A stretch of 37,215 nt of DNA from the NCBI GenBank assembly GCA_900541495.1, contig UQKC01000021.1:1-37215 (forward strand), written 5' to 3'. Made by a program: the position numbers and the translations under genes. The notes below the pieces were generated by a model. The model was not told the DNA's origin, did no database searches, and was given only the letters and a program-made list of their open reading frames with translations. Every line of letters starts with the position of its first letter. Position 1 is the stretch's first letter. Below, piece by piece: positions 1 through 7,765 of this stretch. The DNA is from an uncultured Ruminococcus sp. (GTDB taxonomy: Bacteria > Bacillota > Clostridia > Oscillospirales > Ruminococcaceae).

Positions 1-12
1 AAAAAAATATGA

Positions 13-18
13 TATAAT
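13..18 (+). promoter_or_regulatory. Probable -10 box of the small Cys protein gene
   Basis: A perfect TATAAT lies about 50 bases before the ATG at 67. The matching -35 box would fall at or before the left edge of the window, so the promoter cannot be confirmed. Confidence 0.4.
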
Positions 19-66
19 AAAAATAATTGAAATGCATTCAGAACTCTCGAAAGGAAATGATTCTCA

Positions 67-276
67 ATGGCAAAAAAGAAATACTTTGGTAACAATATTC
101 CCCCACGCTGCGAATATTGTACATACGGCACAAGAGCAAAGGACGGCGGAAAAGTCCTCTGTGAAAAGCGCGGTCTTGTTGACGGATCATCTTCATGCGC
201 AAAATATCAATATTCTCCTCTTAAGAGAATCCCTGTAAAACAGCTTAATATTCCCGGTAACTTTGACGAAGATTGA
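67..276 (+). CDS. Small four-cysteine protein, function unknown
   Basis: This 69-residue protein is basic and carries four cysteines, C15 and C18 as a CxxC pair, then C32 and C44. The pattern resembles a small zinc-binding or zinc-ribbon fold, but the ligands are inferred from spacing only. No signal peptide or membrane segment is visible, so it is probably cytoplasmic. The start is supported by an AAGGAAA ribosome binding site about 10 bases upstream. An overlapping reading frame from 32 to 238 has no such site and is a shadow. The gene stands alone, ends in the bidirectional terminator at 292-324, and converges on the PBP operon. I do not recognise a named family. Short Cys-containing proteins of this type are common in Clostridia and usually uncharacterised. 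Confidence 0.7.
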   Translation: MAKKKYFGNNIPPRCEYCTYGTRAKDGGKVLCEKRGLVDGSSSCAKYQYSPLKRIPVKQLNIPGNFDED

Positions 277-291
277 TCTATACATAACTTC

Positions 292-324
292 AAAAGCCGA
301 CAGATTCATTTCTGTCGGCTTTTT
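292..324. terminator. Bidirectional terminator between the Cys protein and PBP genes
   Basis: A perfect 10-bp stem (295-304 with 311-320) encloses a six-base loop. It has T-rich sequence on the right and A-rich sequence on the left, so it can end transcription from both sides. The stop codon of the PBP gene (306-308, minus strand) sits in the loop. Confidence 0.85.
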
Positions 325-1898
325 ATATTGCATATATTCTCAGCTATCTCTTTAAAAATACCACCACAGCTAACATTTCCTGAGATTCCGCCCTCAACAA
401 GTATCGTTACGGCATACTGCGGCGAATCGGACGGAAAATAGCCCGTAAACCAGCAATTCATTATCTCTTTTCCGTCAGCAGTGTATCTTCCCGTCTGTGC
501 GGTCGATGTTTTGCCTGCGCAGCTTATCAGTTCCGAATGTGAGTATGAATTTGAAGCATTCACAACGCCATTCATATATTTTTTCAGCTTCTGCGCCGTA
601 AGGCAGGACATTACACGCTCGCTTTTCGTTGAATTGACTGCTGTTTCGATTCCATTTTCATCACAAAGTGCATTGATAAGTCTTGCCTGCGGCATTATTC
701 CGTTATTTGCTATCGCACAAGTAAGACGGCATATCTGTAAAGGCGTTGCAGTAAGCTTTCCCTGTCCAAATGAAAAATTACCCTTTTCCGCCTTGACAGA
801 AAGCTCATGCTCAGAGGGAAGATATCCGCTTTGAGAACATATTCCCTTGGCAAATTCAAATTCATTACCGAAGCCAAGCTTTTTGGCTGTATCGTGTAAA
901 AATTTCGGCGACAGCGTTTCGCTCAAAGCTATAAAATAAGGATTGCAGGAGCTTACCATTGCTTCTTCCATTGATATTTCGCCGTGACCGCCCCATTTAT
1001 GACAGTTGAAGACCTGCCCGTCAATGTCTATCGAGCCATCGCAGGTATAGGAAAAATCTTCGCTTATCCCCGATTCAAGCGCGGCGGAAGCCGTTACAAG
1101 CTTGAATATCGAACCAACACTGTATGCTGAAAACGCCCTATTTATGAACGGTGAATCCTCATTTTCAAGGCTTGCGGCAAGATCCTGCGGATCAAATTCG
1201 GGAAAGCTGGCGCAGGCGAGGATATCACCGCTTTTTATATTCATGACCACCGCCGCTCCCTTTTTATATCCCGATTTTCGGAAAGCATTTTCGGTAATTG
1301 TCTGAATATCAAGGTCAAGCGTTGTTATCACTCCGCTCTCCATTTCCTTTGGGATAGTCTTTTCGGAAATCATTCCTTCAAGAACAGAGCCCATTGCGTC
1401 TACGCTGAATACCGCTCGGTTTTCCGTGTAATTCTCACGAAGAAAATCGTCATAAGCAAGTTCGATACCGCAAATCCCCCTGCCGTCTGAGGTATAACCT
1501 ACCAAATGTCGCGCAGGCTGCGTACTTTCCGTCCGAATATATCTTCTAAAAACAACAACGTTTTGTATATTTTCTGAAGTCACTTTGCAGAAAAAAGGAA
1601 GATTTCCCGACATTCCGTTATGGAACGCCTCCGAATCACAAGCGTACTTCGCCGCGTTGAGCGAATTAACATTATTTGGATCAAGAACAGCGACATATTC
1701 AACGCTTCGATTGTTAAGCCTTTGACCGTTTCTGTCATATATCGACGCGTATTCACACTTGTACGAAAGAACGTACCTTCCCCTGTCCGATGCCGCTTCA
1801 AGGACTTTGGTGTCATTATCTATAACTGCAATTCTCATAATAAGAAATAAAGCTGTAAAAAAAGCGGCAAAATTCACCGCTGTGATTTTTCTTTGCAT
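306..1898 (-). CDS. Class B penicillin-binding protein (transpeptidase), KTG box changed to KTS
   Basis: This 530-residue protein has one N-terminal membrane segment (about residues 7-27), a short dimerisation-type region, and a transpeptidase domain from about 180 to the end. Such enzymes cross-link peptidoglycan on the outer face of the membrane. The active-site serine box is SIFK at 263-266 and the second box is SCN at 317-319. The third box, normally KTG, reads KTS at 463-465. At 530 residues it is shorter than the elongation and division PBPs of Bacillus (about 700) and lacks PASTA repeats. It is the last gene of the ymfF-ymfH-lgt-folD-PBP operon. The ribosome binding site GGGAGG lies 7 bases before the ATG but is buried in a hairpin (1906-1936). 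A vegetative or a sporulation role (SpoVD-like) are both possible. Confidence 0.88.
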   Translation of the reverse strand: MQRKITAVNFAAFFTALFLIMRIAVIDNDTKVLEAASDRGRYVLSYKCEYASIYDRNGQRLNNRSVEYVAVLDPNNVNSLNAAKYACDSEAFHNGMSGNLPFFCKVTSENIQNVVVFRRYIRTESTQPARHLVGYTSDGRGICGIELAYDDFLRENYTENRAVFSVDAMGSVLEGMISEKTIPKEMESGVITTLDLDIQTITENAFRKSGYKKGAAVVMNIKSGDILACASFPEFDPQDLAASLENEDSPFINRAFSAYSVGSIFKLVTASAALESGISEDFSYTCDGSIDIDGQVFNCHKWGGHGEISMEEAMVSSCNPYFIALSETLSPKFLHDTAKKLGFGNEFEFAKGICSQSGYLPSEHELSVKAEKGNFSFGQGKLTATPLQICRLTCAIANNGIMPQARLINALCDENGIETAVNSTKSERVMSCLTAQKLKKYMNGVVNASNSYSHSELISCAGKTSTAQTGRYTADGKEIMNCWFTGYFPSDSPQYAVTILVEGGISGNVSCGGIFKEIAENICNIKSRQK

Positions 1899-1905
1899 AA
1901 AAGAT

Positions 1906-1936
1906 CCTCCCTTGACAATATTCTTGCCAAGGGAGG
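1906..1936 (-). promoter_or_regulatory. Hairpin that hides the PBP ribosome binding site
   Basis: Positions 1906-1914 pair perfectly with 1928-1936, followed by one mismatch and three more pairs around a five-base loop. On the minus strand the 3' arm contains the GGGAGG ribosome binding site of the PBP gene, and the stem is followed by a short U run before the ATG. It could act as a weak terminator or attenuator after folD, or as a translational lock on the PBP gene. Confidence 0.6.
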
Positions 1937-1943
1937 TGTTCTT

Positions 1944-2798
1944 TTATTCAATACCGTTTTTCTTTTTTGCGGAAGTGAGCGTGTTTTTCATAAGCATTGC
2001 AATTGTCATTGGACCAACACCTCCCGGAACGGGAGTTATGTAGCCTGCCTTGTCAAAGCAGTCATTATAATCAACATCTCCGCAGAGCTTGCCGCTGTCA
2101 AGACGGTTCATACCAACATCGATAACAACTGCGCCCTCTTTTATCATATCAGCTGTAACGAAGTTTGCCTTTCCGACAGCCGCAACGAGGATATCAGCTG
2201 TTCTGCATATCTCGGCAAGATTCTTTGTGTGCGAATGACAGATAGTAACAGTTCCGTTTTTCTTCAAAAGAAGCATCGACATCGGCTTGCCCACGATGTT
2301 GCTTCTGCCGATAACAACGCAGTTCTTTCCGTCAACTGAAATACCGCTCTGATCGAGCATCTCAATAACGCCCGCAGGTGTACACGGCAGAAATTTGTAG
2401 TCGCCTATCATAATGTGTCCGACATTCTCGGGGTGGAAAGCGTCAACGTCCTTTTCGGGAACGATAGTGTTTATTACTGCGGTTTCGTCAATATGCTTCG
2501 GAAGAGGAAGCTGAACAAGGATTCCGTTTACCTTTTCATCGGCGTTGAGCTTTTTTACAAGTTCGATAAGTTCATCCTGTGTTGTTTCCTCGGGAAGAGC
2601 ATACTCGAACGATTCAAAGCCTACTACCTCGCAGGCTTTCTTCTTGTTATTTACATATACTCTTGAAGCAGGGTTGTTTCCAACGATAACAACAGCCAAT
2701 CCGATGCTGATGCCCTTTTCTTTGAGCTGTTCGGCTTCAACTCTGACCTGTTCCTTTACTGCTGCGGAAATTGCCTTTCCGTCAATTATCTTTGCCAT
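1944..2798 (-). CDS. folD: FolD: methylenetetrahydrofolate dehydrogenase / cyclohydrolase
   Basis: FolD interconverts 5,10-methylene-THF and 10-formyl-THF in the cytoplasm, supplying one-carbon units for purines and for formyl-Met-tRNA (used by Fmt, encoded further along the window). The 284-residue length is typical. Visible marks are the YVNNKKKA segment with the catalytic lysine near residue 54, the LVQLPLPKH motif near 95-102, the Rossmann GRSNIVGKP near 164-172, and the C-terminal PGGVGPMT signature. I chose the ATG at 2798 because GGAGG lies 8 bases before it and MAKIIDGK is the usual N-terminus. An in-frame upstream ATG at 2822 would add eight residues without a good site. The start overlaps the end of lgt by 17 bases, suggesting translational coupling. 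Confidence 0.95.
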   Translation of the reverse strand: MAKIIDGKAISAAVKEQVRVEAEQLKEKGISIGLAVVIVGNNPASRVYVNNKKKACEVVGFESFEYALPEETTQDELIELVKKLNADEKVNGILVQLPLPKHIDETAVINTIVPEKDVDAFHPENVGHIMIGDYKFLPCTPAGVIEMLDQSGISVDGKNCVVIGRSNIVGKPMSMLLLKKNGTVTICHSHTKNLAEICRTADILVAAVGKANFVTADMIKEGAVVIDVGMNRLDSGKLCGDVDYNDCFDKAGYITPVPGGVGPMTIAMLMKNTLTSAKKKNGIE

Positions 2799-3834
2799 TT
2801 TCGTTATCCTCCGTTTCATCATCAGTCAATCTGTCTTTAGGATCAAGCTTTTCCTCTGATGATTCTTTTTTGTGTTTCTTTTCGGCGTGCTTTTTGTCAT
2901 ATTCAGCATTTCTGCGTTCTGCTTCGGCAAGTATAGCCTTTGATTCTTCGGTATCCTTATACAGTGTGCAGCCGCCGTTCTGCTTTATCTTTGAACGTGC
3001 GGCGATTATAACGATCAATGCCGCAATAACGCTTACAGCTGCAACAAACTGGGAAATTCTCAGATGTCCGACCATAAGGCTGTCTGTGCGCAGACCTTCG
3101 ATAACGAATCTTCCAAGTCCATACCAGAAAACATACATTGCGAACATTTCGCCGTCAAATTTTCTGTGCTTATAATAGAAATGAAGTATCAGAAAACCGA
3201 TAAGACACCACAATGATTCATATAAAAAGCATGGGTGAACAGGCATAGTCGGGTCAACAGTTACGCCCGTTGAGCTGTAGATGCTGTCAGCATTTGCTTT
3301 GAGTGCTGCCGCGATCCTCGGACTTGTCATTCCCCACGGAAGCGTTGTGTTGCTTCCAAAACATTCGTGGTTAAAGAAGTTTCCCCAGCGTCCAAATGTC
3401 TGACCAATGAGGAATCCTATACCTGCAAGATCAAGCAATGGAAGGATCTTTACCTTTTTTATCTTTGCGATTATCAATCCAACAAGGAGCGCACCGATAA
3501 GTCCGCCGTAAATAGCAAGTCCGCCGTCCCTTACCGACAAAATAGCTTTGATATCGCCTTTGTATTCGTCCCACATCATAAAAACGTAGTAAAGACGAGC
3601 GCCGATTATTGCACCGATAAATCCACCGAAAACCGCGTCCGTTGCTTTGTCGGAATCAATGCCTGCATCTTTCATTCGTCTGAAACAATAGATCACTGCA
3701 AGCAAAAGACCCAAACCGATCATTATTCCGTACCACTTTACTTCAATGCCGAAAACAGTAAAAGCAGTGCTGTAAACGGGCAGTTCAATGCCAAGCTTCG
3801 GAAACGATAGGGTGTTCCATTCTGCGTTAGTCAT
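2782..3834 (-). CDS. lgt: Prolipoprotein diacylglyceryl transferase Lgt
   Basis: Lgt moves a diacylglyceryl group from phosphatidylglycerol to the lipobox cysteine of prolipoproteins, the first step of bacterial lipoprotein maturation, in the cytoplasmic membrane. The protein has several membrane segments, the family signature GRWGNFFNHE at 148-157 (usual form GRxGNFxNxE), and an HPCFLYES motif further on. The last 70 or so residues (from about 280) form a highly charged Lys/Glu/Asp tail that the core enzyme does not need, making it longer (350) than most (about 270-300). The ATG shares bases with the ymfH stop (TAATG), with GGGAGG upstream. It is read with the M16 pair and folD. Confidence 0.95.
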   Translation of the reverse strand: MTNAEWNTLSFPKLGIELPVYSTAFTVFGIEVKWYGIMIGLGLLLAVIYCFRRMKDAGIDSDKATDAVFGGFIGAIIGARLYYVFMMWDEYKGDIKAILSVRDGGLAIYGGLIGALLVGLIIAKIKKVKILPLLDLAGIGFLIGQTFGRWGNFFNHECFGSNTTLPWGMTSPRIAAALKANADSIYSSTGVTVDPTMPVHPCFLYESLWCLIGFLILHFYYKHRKFDGEMFAMYVFWYGLGRFVIEGLRTDSLMVGHLRISQFVAAVSVIAALIVIIAARSKIKQNGGCTLYKDTEESKAILAEAERRNAEYDKKHAEKKHKKESSEEKLDPKDRLTDDETEDNENGKDN

Positions 3835-5126
3835 TACTTATCCTCCCTGCCGTTTACGGGGTCAATTATCGACAGAGTAACATTTTCCGTGTTGAACTGT
3901 GTCATAAGGCGCTTTGTAACGTCCTCAAATGTGCAGTTTGCGACAGTTTCAATCCTGTCGAATGCGGAAAGTCCTTCCATACCATTATTGAGCATTATTG
4001 TTGCGAGGTTTTCAGCATCATCAAGTCCCTTGATAAGCGAACCGTAATATGCCTTTTTGATAGTGCTGAAACGGCTTTCATCAAGTCCTTCACGCTTGCA
4101 GCGCTCAACCTCTTCAACTATCTTGTCACGGACAAGGCGTGGGTCACGGGCTTCTCCGCCGAATATTGAGCAGAAATATCCGTCACCGCAGAATACTTCG
4201 CTATAGAATGTCGAATTGATTATTCCCTCATCATAAAGCTTTTTATAGAATTCCGAGCTTTCATTTGCGATGAGCGAAAGAACAAAGTTTGTTTCTATTT
4301 CTGCTTTGAGTGCAGCAAGACCGCTCTCGGGCTTTGCCTTGAGGCCGATATTGAACATCGGCATTGCGATCTCAAGCTTCTGAACGACTTCCTTTTCGCA
4401 TACGCTCTCAGGTTCGTCCTCAAATGCAGTTTCAAGCTCGATATTTTCATTCTGCTTAAGGCACTTGTCGCAAACTTCAAGAACCTTGTCAACATCAACA
4501 TTTCCTGCTATTGAAAGCACCATATTGTTGAGATTATAGAAAGTATAATAGCACTTGTAAAGCAGGTCAGCATTTATCTGCGCAATGCTCTCGACCGTTC
4601 CTGCAATGTCTATCTTTACAGGGTGATTATGATACATTCCCTGAAGCATATTGAAGAAAACTCTCCAGCCTGCATTATCGTCATACATTCTTATTTCCTG
4701 ACCGATAATGCCCTGCTCCTTGCGAACGGTTTCCTCGGTGAAATAAGGCGACTGCACGAAGTTGAGCAGTATTTCAAGTGATTCATAAACATTGTTTGTT
4801 GTTGTAAAAAGATAGCAAGTTCTGTCGAACGAGGTATAAGCGTTCGCAGAAGCACCCGTTTTTGCATAAAGGCTAAAAACATCGCAATCCTCATTCTCAA
4901 AAAGCTTGTGTTCAAGATAATGAGCAATGCCGTTAGGAACGGTTATAAAATCAGGATCATTCTTTGTCTTGAATTTTGTGTTGATAGAGCCGTATTTTGT
5001 TCCGAAAAGAGCGTGTGTAGTGCTGAAATTGTCCATTTTCCAAACGTAGATATCAAGTCCTGTCGGGTGCTTGATAAGAGTGTATTCTTCGCCTGTGCGG
5101 GCGTTTTTGATGACTTCCTTATTCAT
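3834..5126 (-). CDS. ymfH: M16 zinc peptidase, active partner (YmfH-like)
   Basis: This 430-residue protein belongs to the M16 (pitrilysin/insulinase) metallopeptidases. The inverted zinc motif HYLEH (H69, E72, H73) is intact, and the EQGIIGQE segment supplies the expected distal glutamate near 144. It resembles Bacillus YmfH. M16 enzymes work as two-half clamshells, and the neighbouring gene encodes a second, motif-free half, so the two probably form a heterodimer. I placed the start at 5126, where GGAGAG lies about 8 bases upstream; a longer frame reaching 5195 runs back into ymfF and has no better site. It overlaps ymfF by 8 bases (ATGAATAA). The natural substrate is unknown; no signal peptide is visible. 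Confidence 0.9.
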   Translation of the reverse strand: MNKEVIKNARTGEEYTLIKHPTGLDIYVWKMDNFSTTHALFGTKYGSINTKFKTKNDPDFITVPNGIAHYLEHKLFENEDCDVFSLYAKTGASANAYTSFDRTCYLFTTTNNVYESLEILLNFVQSPYFTEETVRKEQGIIGQEIRMYDDNAGWRVFFNMLQGMYHNHPVKIDIAGTVESIAQINADLLYKCYYTFYNLNNMVLSIAGNVDVDKVLEVCDKCLKQNENIELETAFEDEPESVCEKEVVQKLEIAMPMFNIGLKAKPESGLAALKAEIETNFVLSLIANESSEFYKKLYDEGIINSTFYSEVFCGDGYFCSIFGGEARDPRLVRDKIVEEVERCKREGLDESRFSTIKKAYYGSLIKGLDDAENLATIMLNNGMEGLSAFDRIETVANCTFEDVTKRLMTQFNTENVTLSIIDPVNGREDK

Positions 5127-6396
5127 TTTCGGCACTCTCCTTTCCTTTGAGGACATAAACCGTGTCAAGCTTGAACGACTTCGCAGCTTCAACAATATCC
5201 TCTTTCGTTACCTTTTCAAGAAGTTCTATTTCATCTTCGGGTGAAAGCTCCGTGCCGAGGAAGATCTGCGACATATACCAGCTTACAAGCGTTGCTGCAC
5301 TGTCATTTACGCTGCGCAAACCGTTGATAACAGCAAGACGTGCTTCGTTTATCTCTTTTTCATCGAACTCGCCTTTCTGCATAAGCTCGAACTGACGGAT
5401 TATTTCAGCCTTGGCTTTTTCAATATTTGCCTTTTCAACGCCGCTGTCAACAGTGATAACGCCCTTCATATCGTTATAATTCGACGAGCAGTAATAGCAA
5501 AGGCTCATTTTTTCACGAACGTTAAGGAAAAGCTTTGAGAACGGTGTTGCACCGAAAACTGCATTCATAAGCTTTACAGCACGGCGATTTGTACTGTCTG
5601 ACTTAAATGCAAGAACCATTTTGCACTGAGCAACTTCCAGTTCATCGGTGAACTCTTCGGGAGAAGCTTTAACAGCGGAACGTTTTGTTTTAACTTCGCC
5701 TTTGTAATCACGGTCAAGCTTTGCAAAACTTTCGCATATAGATTCCTTTATGCCCTTGGGTTCGTCTGCACCGACAAAGAAAACTTCGATCTGTGCGGTT
5801 TTGAGGAGATTTTTATACTGCTCATAAGAAGTCGAAGCCGTTATTTTTTCTGCACTTTCACGCTCGCCCTTTACCGATACTGCGGCAGGCTCACCTTTGT
5901 ATATTATCTTTCCTGCGCGCTGAAGAGCATAAGAACGCTTTTCGTTGATAACTGCATCAATATCATCAAGAAGTTCCTGCTTTTTGAGCGCAAAATCAGG
6001 CGCATAAAAACCGTTTTCATCAAGGTTTGGGTCAAGGATACAGCCAAGAGTAACTCTTGCAAGCTCTTTGGTGATCTCTTCCTTGTCAAATGTATAGCGG
6101 TCATTGATGCAGGAACTGATTATTGAAACGAACTGATTGTCGCCTGCACGAAGGACTGCGCCTTTAAGTCCGGCGCCATAAAGCTCTTCAAGCTTTTGGC
6201 TTATTGCAACGAGCGTCGGATATTCTCTGCTGCTGTCGGTAAGAATATAAGAAGCAGAAGCATTGAGTGAAGCCGTATCTTCGGAAAGCGGAGATATAAG
6301 GTTCACAACAATACTGTTTGTTTTAAGGCTTTGGTTGCGGATAGAATTGAAATGTATCCCGTCCGCTATTTTTTCGCGTTTATAGCTGATCTTCAA
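5119..6396 (-). CDS. ymfF: M16 peptidase-like protein lacking the zinc motif (YmfF-like)
   Basis: This protein of about 425 residues has the M16 fold by position and by segments such as the N-terminal YPTLVAISQKLEELYGA and the later MSLCYYCSSNYND. It lacks HxxEH: the aligned place reads DSSREYPTL. It is therefore the presumed non-catalytic half of the pair with YmfH. The start is not certain. I favour the TTG at 6396 because GGAG lies 7 bases before it; a GTG at 6405 is also in frame but overlaps that GGAG. It is the first gene of the five-gene minus-strand operon, so the promoter should lie in 6400-6560. Confidence 0.85.
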   Translation of the reverse strand: MKISYKREKIADGIHFNSIRNQSLKTNSIVVNLISPLSEDTASLNASASYILTDSSREYPTLVAISQKLEELYGAGLKGAVLRAGDNQFVSIISSCINDRYTFDKEEITKELARVTLGCILDPNLDENGFYAPDFALKKQELLDDIDAVINEKRSYALQRAGKIIYKGEPAAVSVKGERESAEKITASTSYEQYKNLLKTAQIEVFFVGADEPKGIKESICESFAKLDRDYKGEVKTKRSAVKASPEEFTDELEVAQCKMVLAFKSDSTNRRAVKLMNAVFGATPFSKLFLNVREKMSLCYYCSSNYNDMKGVITVDSGVEKANIEKAKAEIIRQFELMQKGEFDEKEINEARLAVINGLRSVNDSAATLVSWYMSQIFLGTELSPEDEIELLEKVTKEDIVEAAKSFKLDTVYVLKGKESAENE

Positions 6397-6651
6397 ACAT
6401 ATCACTCCATTTAAAATTGATTTATACTATTTTCAATCTGCTTTTTTTAAATTAAAAATAGTATTAGAAGGCAGGTTTTACGAACTTTTTTGCAGTTCGT
6501 CCCATTTTCCTTAAAATTAAATATCGTTTTAATTATAACACATTTTTTTATAAAATACCATAGTTTAAATAAAAATTTCCGACTTGACAAAAAATTTATT
6601 TAATATTAAAATAAAGTAAACAGTTATTATAAGGAAGTGAACCCGTAAGTT
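6397..6651. other. Divergent intergenic region with a short dyad
   Basis: This AT-rich gap of about 255 bases separates ymfF (minus) from the xer gene (plus). It holds the xer promoter (6584-6612). A 7-bp inverted repeat, ACGAACT/AGTTCGT, lies at 6480-6500 with a seven-base gap, and a TATAAT-like box reads on the minus strand at 6532-6537. That box has no convincing -35 partner. The dyad lies where an operator or leader hairpin of the ymfF operon would be; its role is unknown. Confidence 0.4.
6584..6612 (+). promoter_or_regulatory. SigA-type promoter of the xer recombinase gene
   Basis: TTGACA at 6584-6589 and TAAAAT at 6607-6612 are separated by exactly 17 bases, 40 bases before the start codon. 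This is close to the vegetative consensus. Confidence 0.8.
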
Positions 6652-7644
6652 ATGATAAATCCTGATGAATGCCCATACTTTCTCAACGATTTTTTCACAT
6701 ATCAGCGTGTTGTTTTACTGAAATCCGAGAAAACGATAGAAGCATATTATATTGATCTGCGGGTCTTCCTGCGGTATTTAAAGGTAAAAAAAGGTGTTGT
6801 TTCCCAAAATACTCCGTTTAAAAATATAGATATTTCCGATATTCCGATAGAATATATAAAATCACTGACGAAGTTTGATATTCTTCAGTACCTCAACTAT
6901 GTTGCCTCCGAGCGAAATAATTCCGCAAAAACGCGGCACAGAAAGCTTGCTTCAATACGATTGTTTTTCAGATGTATGTACCGCGATCTCGGACTTATTG
7001 ACTCCAATCCTGCAAAGGACGTTGACTACCCGAAAATGCCCGATCATCTCCCGAAATTCTTAACGCTTGATGAAAGCATCAAGCTTCTTGAAAATATGAA
7101 CACCGAAGACCCGTTCTATCTTCGCGATTACTGCATTGTAACACTCTTCATCAACTGCGGAATGCGTCTGAGCGAGCTCGTCGGACTTAATATGCAAGAC
7201 GTGAATCTTGACGAGCGTTCCATGCGCCTGCTCGGAAAGGGCAACAAGGAACGTATCATTCATATCAACGATGCCTGCGCTGATGCGATTCTGACGTATC
7301 TTCCTACAAGAAAGCCCTCCGATAAAGCCCCCCATGCTCTTTTTTTGAGCAAGCAGGGCTCAAGAATAAGCAACAGACGCGTTGAACAGATAGTTGATAA
7401 CGCTCTGCGCGACAGCAACCTCGACAACCGCGGATTTTCTACGCACAAACTTCGTCACACAGCCGCAACACTGATGTATCAGCACGGTAATGTCGACCCG
7501 CTTATGCTGAAAGAAATACTCGGTCACAAAAGCATTTCAACTACCGAGATTTACACGCATATATCTAACGAGGGACTGAAACAGGCAATGGACGCTTCTC
7601 CCCTTGCAAATATCAAGAACAAAAACAAACCGCCCAAGGAATGA
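6652..7644 (+). CDS. xerC: Tyrosine recombinase of the XerC/XerD type
   Basis: This 330-residue protein has an N-terminal SAM-like core-binding domain (about 8-110) and a C-terminal catalytic domain with the full set of residues: R172 (GMRLSEL), a lysine near 196-199, H265 and R268 (HKLRH), H292 (LGHKS) and the nucleophile Y301 (EIYTHI). Length and motif spacing match chromosome-dimer resolvases that act at dif with FtsK. XerC and XerD cannot be told apart here, and the symbol is tentative. It has its own SigA promoter and a terminator, and it is the only + strand gene in the first 30 kb after the Cys protein. The ribosome binding site AAGGAAG lies rather far (about 13 bases) from the ATG. 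No attachment sites or phage genes adjoin, so a mobile-element integrase is less likely. Confidence 0.88.
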   Translation: MINPDECPYFLNDFFTYQRVVLLKSEKTIEAYYIDLRVFLRYLKVKKGVVSQNTPFKNIDISDIPIEYIKSLTKFDILQYLNYVASERNNSAKTRHRKLASIRLFFRCMYRDLGLIDSNPAKDVDYPKMPDHLPKFLTLDESIKLLENMNTEDPFYLRDYCIVTLFINCGMRLSELVGLNMQDVNLDERSMRLLGKGNKERIIHINDACADAILTYLPTRKPSDKAPHALFLSKQGSRISNRRVEQIVDNALRDSNLDNRGFSTHKLRHTAATLMYQHGNVDPLMLKEILGHKSISTTEIYTHISNEGLKQAMDASPLANIKNKNKPPKE

Positions 7645-7664
7645 TTTTTCCTCGGGCGGTTTTC
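7630..7664. terminator. Terminator shared by xer and spoVM
   Basis: The stem CCGCCC/GGGCGG (7630-7635 with 7654-7659), extended by AGG/CCT after one mismatch, is followed by TTTTC on the + strand. A/C-rich sequence on the left gives a U-rich run for minus-strand transcripts. It ends xer and probably the long minus-strand operon just after spoVM. Confidence 0.75.
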
Positions 7665-7665
7665 A

Positions 7666-7755
7666 TTAGCTGTCGCTGTCGTCTTTTTTTATCCGAAAGA
7701 TTATCCGAAAAATGTTTGCGAGCATTTTAGGGCTTTTGATAACTACGACTTTCAT
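7666..7755 (-). CDS. spoVM: SpoVM-like sporulation micropeptide (29 residues)
   Basis: The ATG at 7753-7755 follows a perfect GGAGGAG ribosome binding site and opens a 29-codon frame ending TAA. The peptide starts MKVVVIKSPK and continues MLANIFRIIF then RIKKDDSDS. Bacillus SpoVM is 26 residues and starts MKFYTIKLPK, with an amphipathic helix ending in a basic tail. Shared features are MK at the start, I6-K7, P9-K10, L12, I15, R17 and a Lys-Asp end. SpoVM binds the convex forespore membrane, anchors SpoIVA and helps build the spore coat; Pro9 matters for curvature recognition. In Bacillus spoVM directly follows thiN at the end of this same operon, as here (64 bases after thiN). Identification rests on the short alignment plus this synteny. 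Such genes are easily missed by gene finders. Confidence 0.85.
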   Translation of the reverse strand: MKVVVIKSPKMLANIFRIIFRIKKDDSDS

Positions 7756-7765
7756 AATATCTCCT

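Noticed and set aside
32..238. 68-codon + strand frame overlapping the small Cys protein
   Set aside because: No ribosome binding site; the overlapping 67-276 frame has one and shows a sensible Cys pattern.
6652..7644. Reading the tyrosine recombinase as a prophage or transposon integrase
   Set aside because: Size and motifs fit Xer, there are no direct repeats, attachment sites or phage genes nearby, and base composition does not differ visibly.
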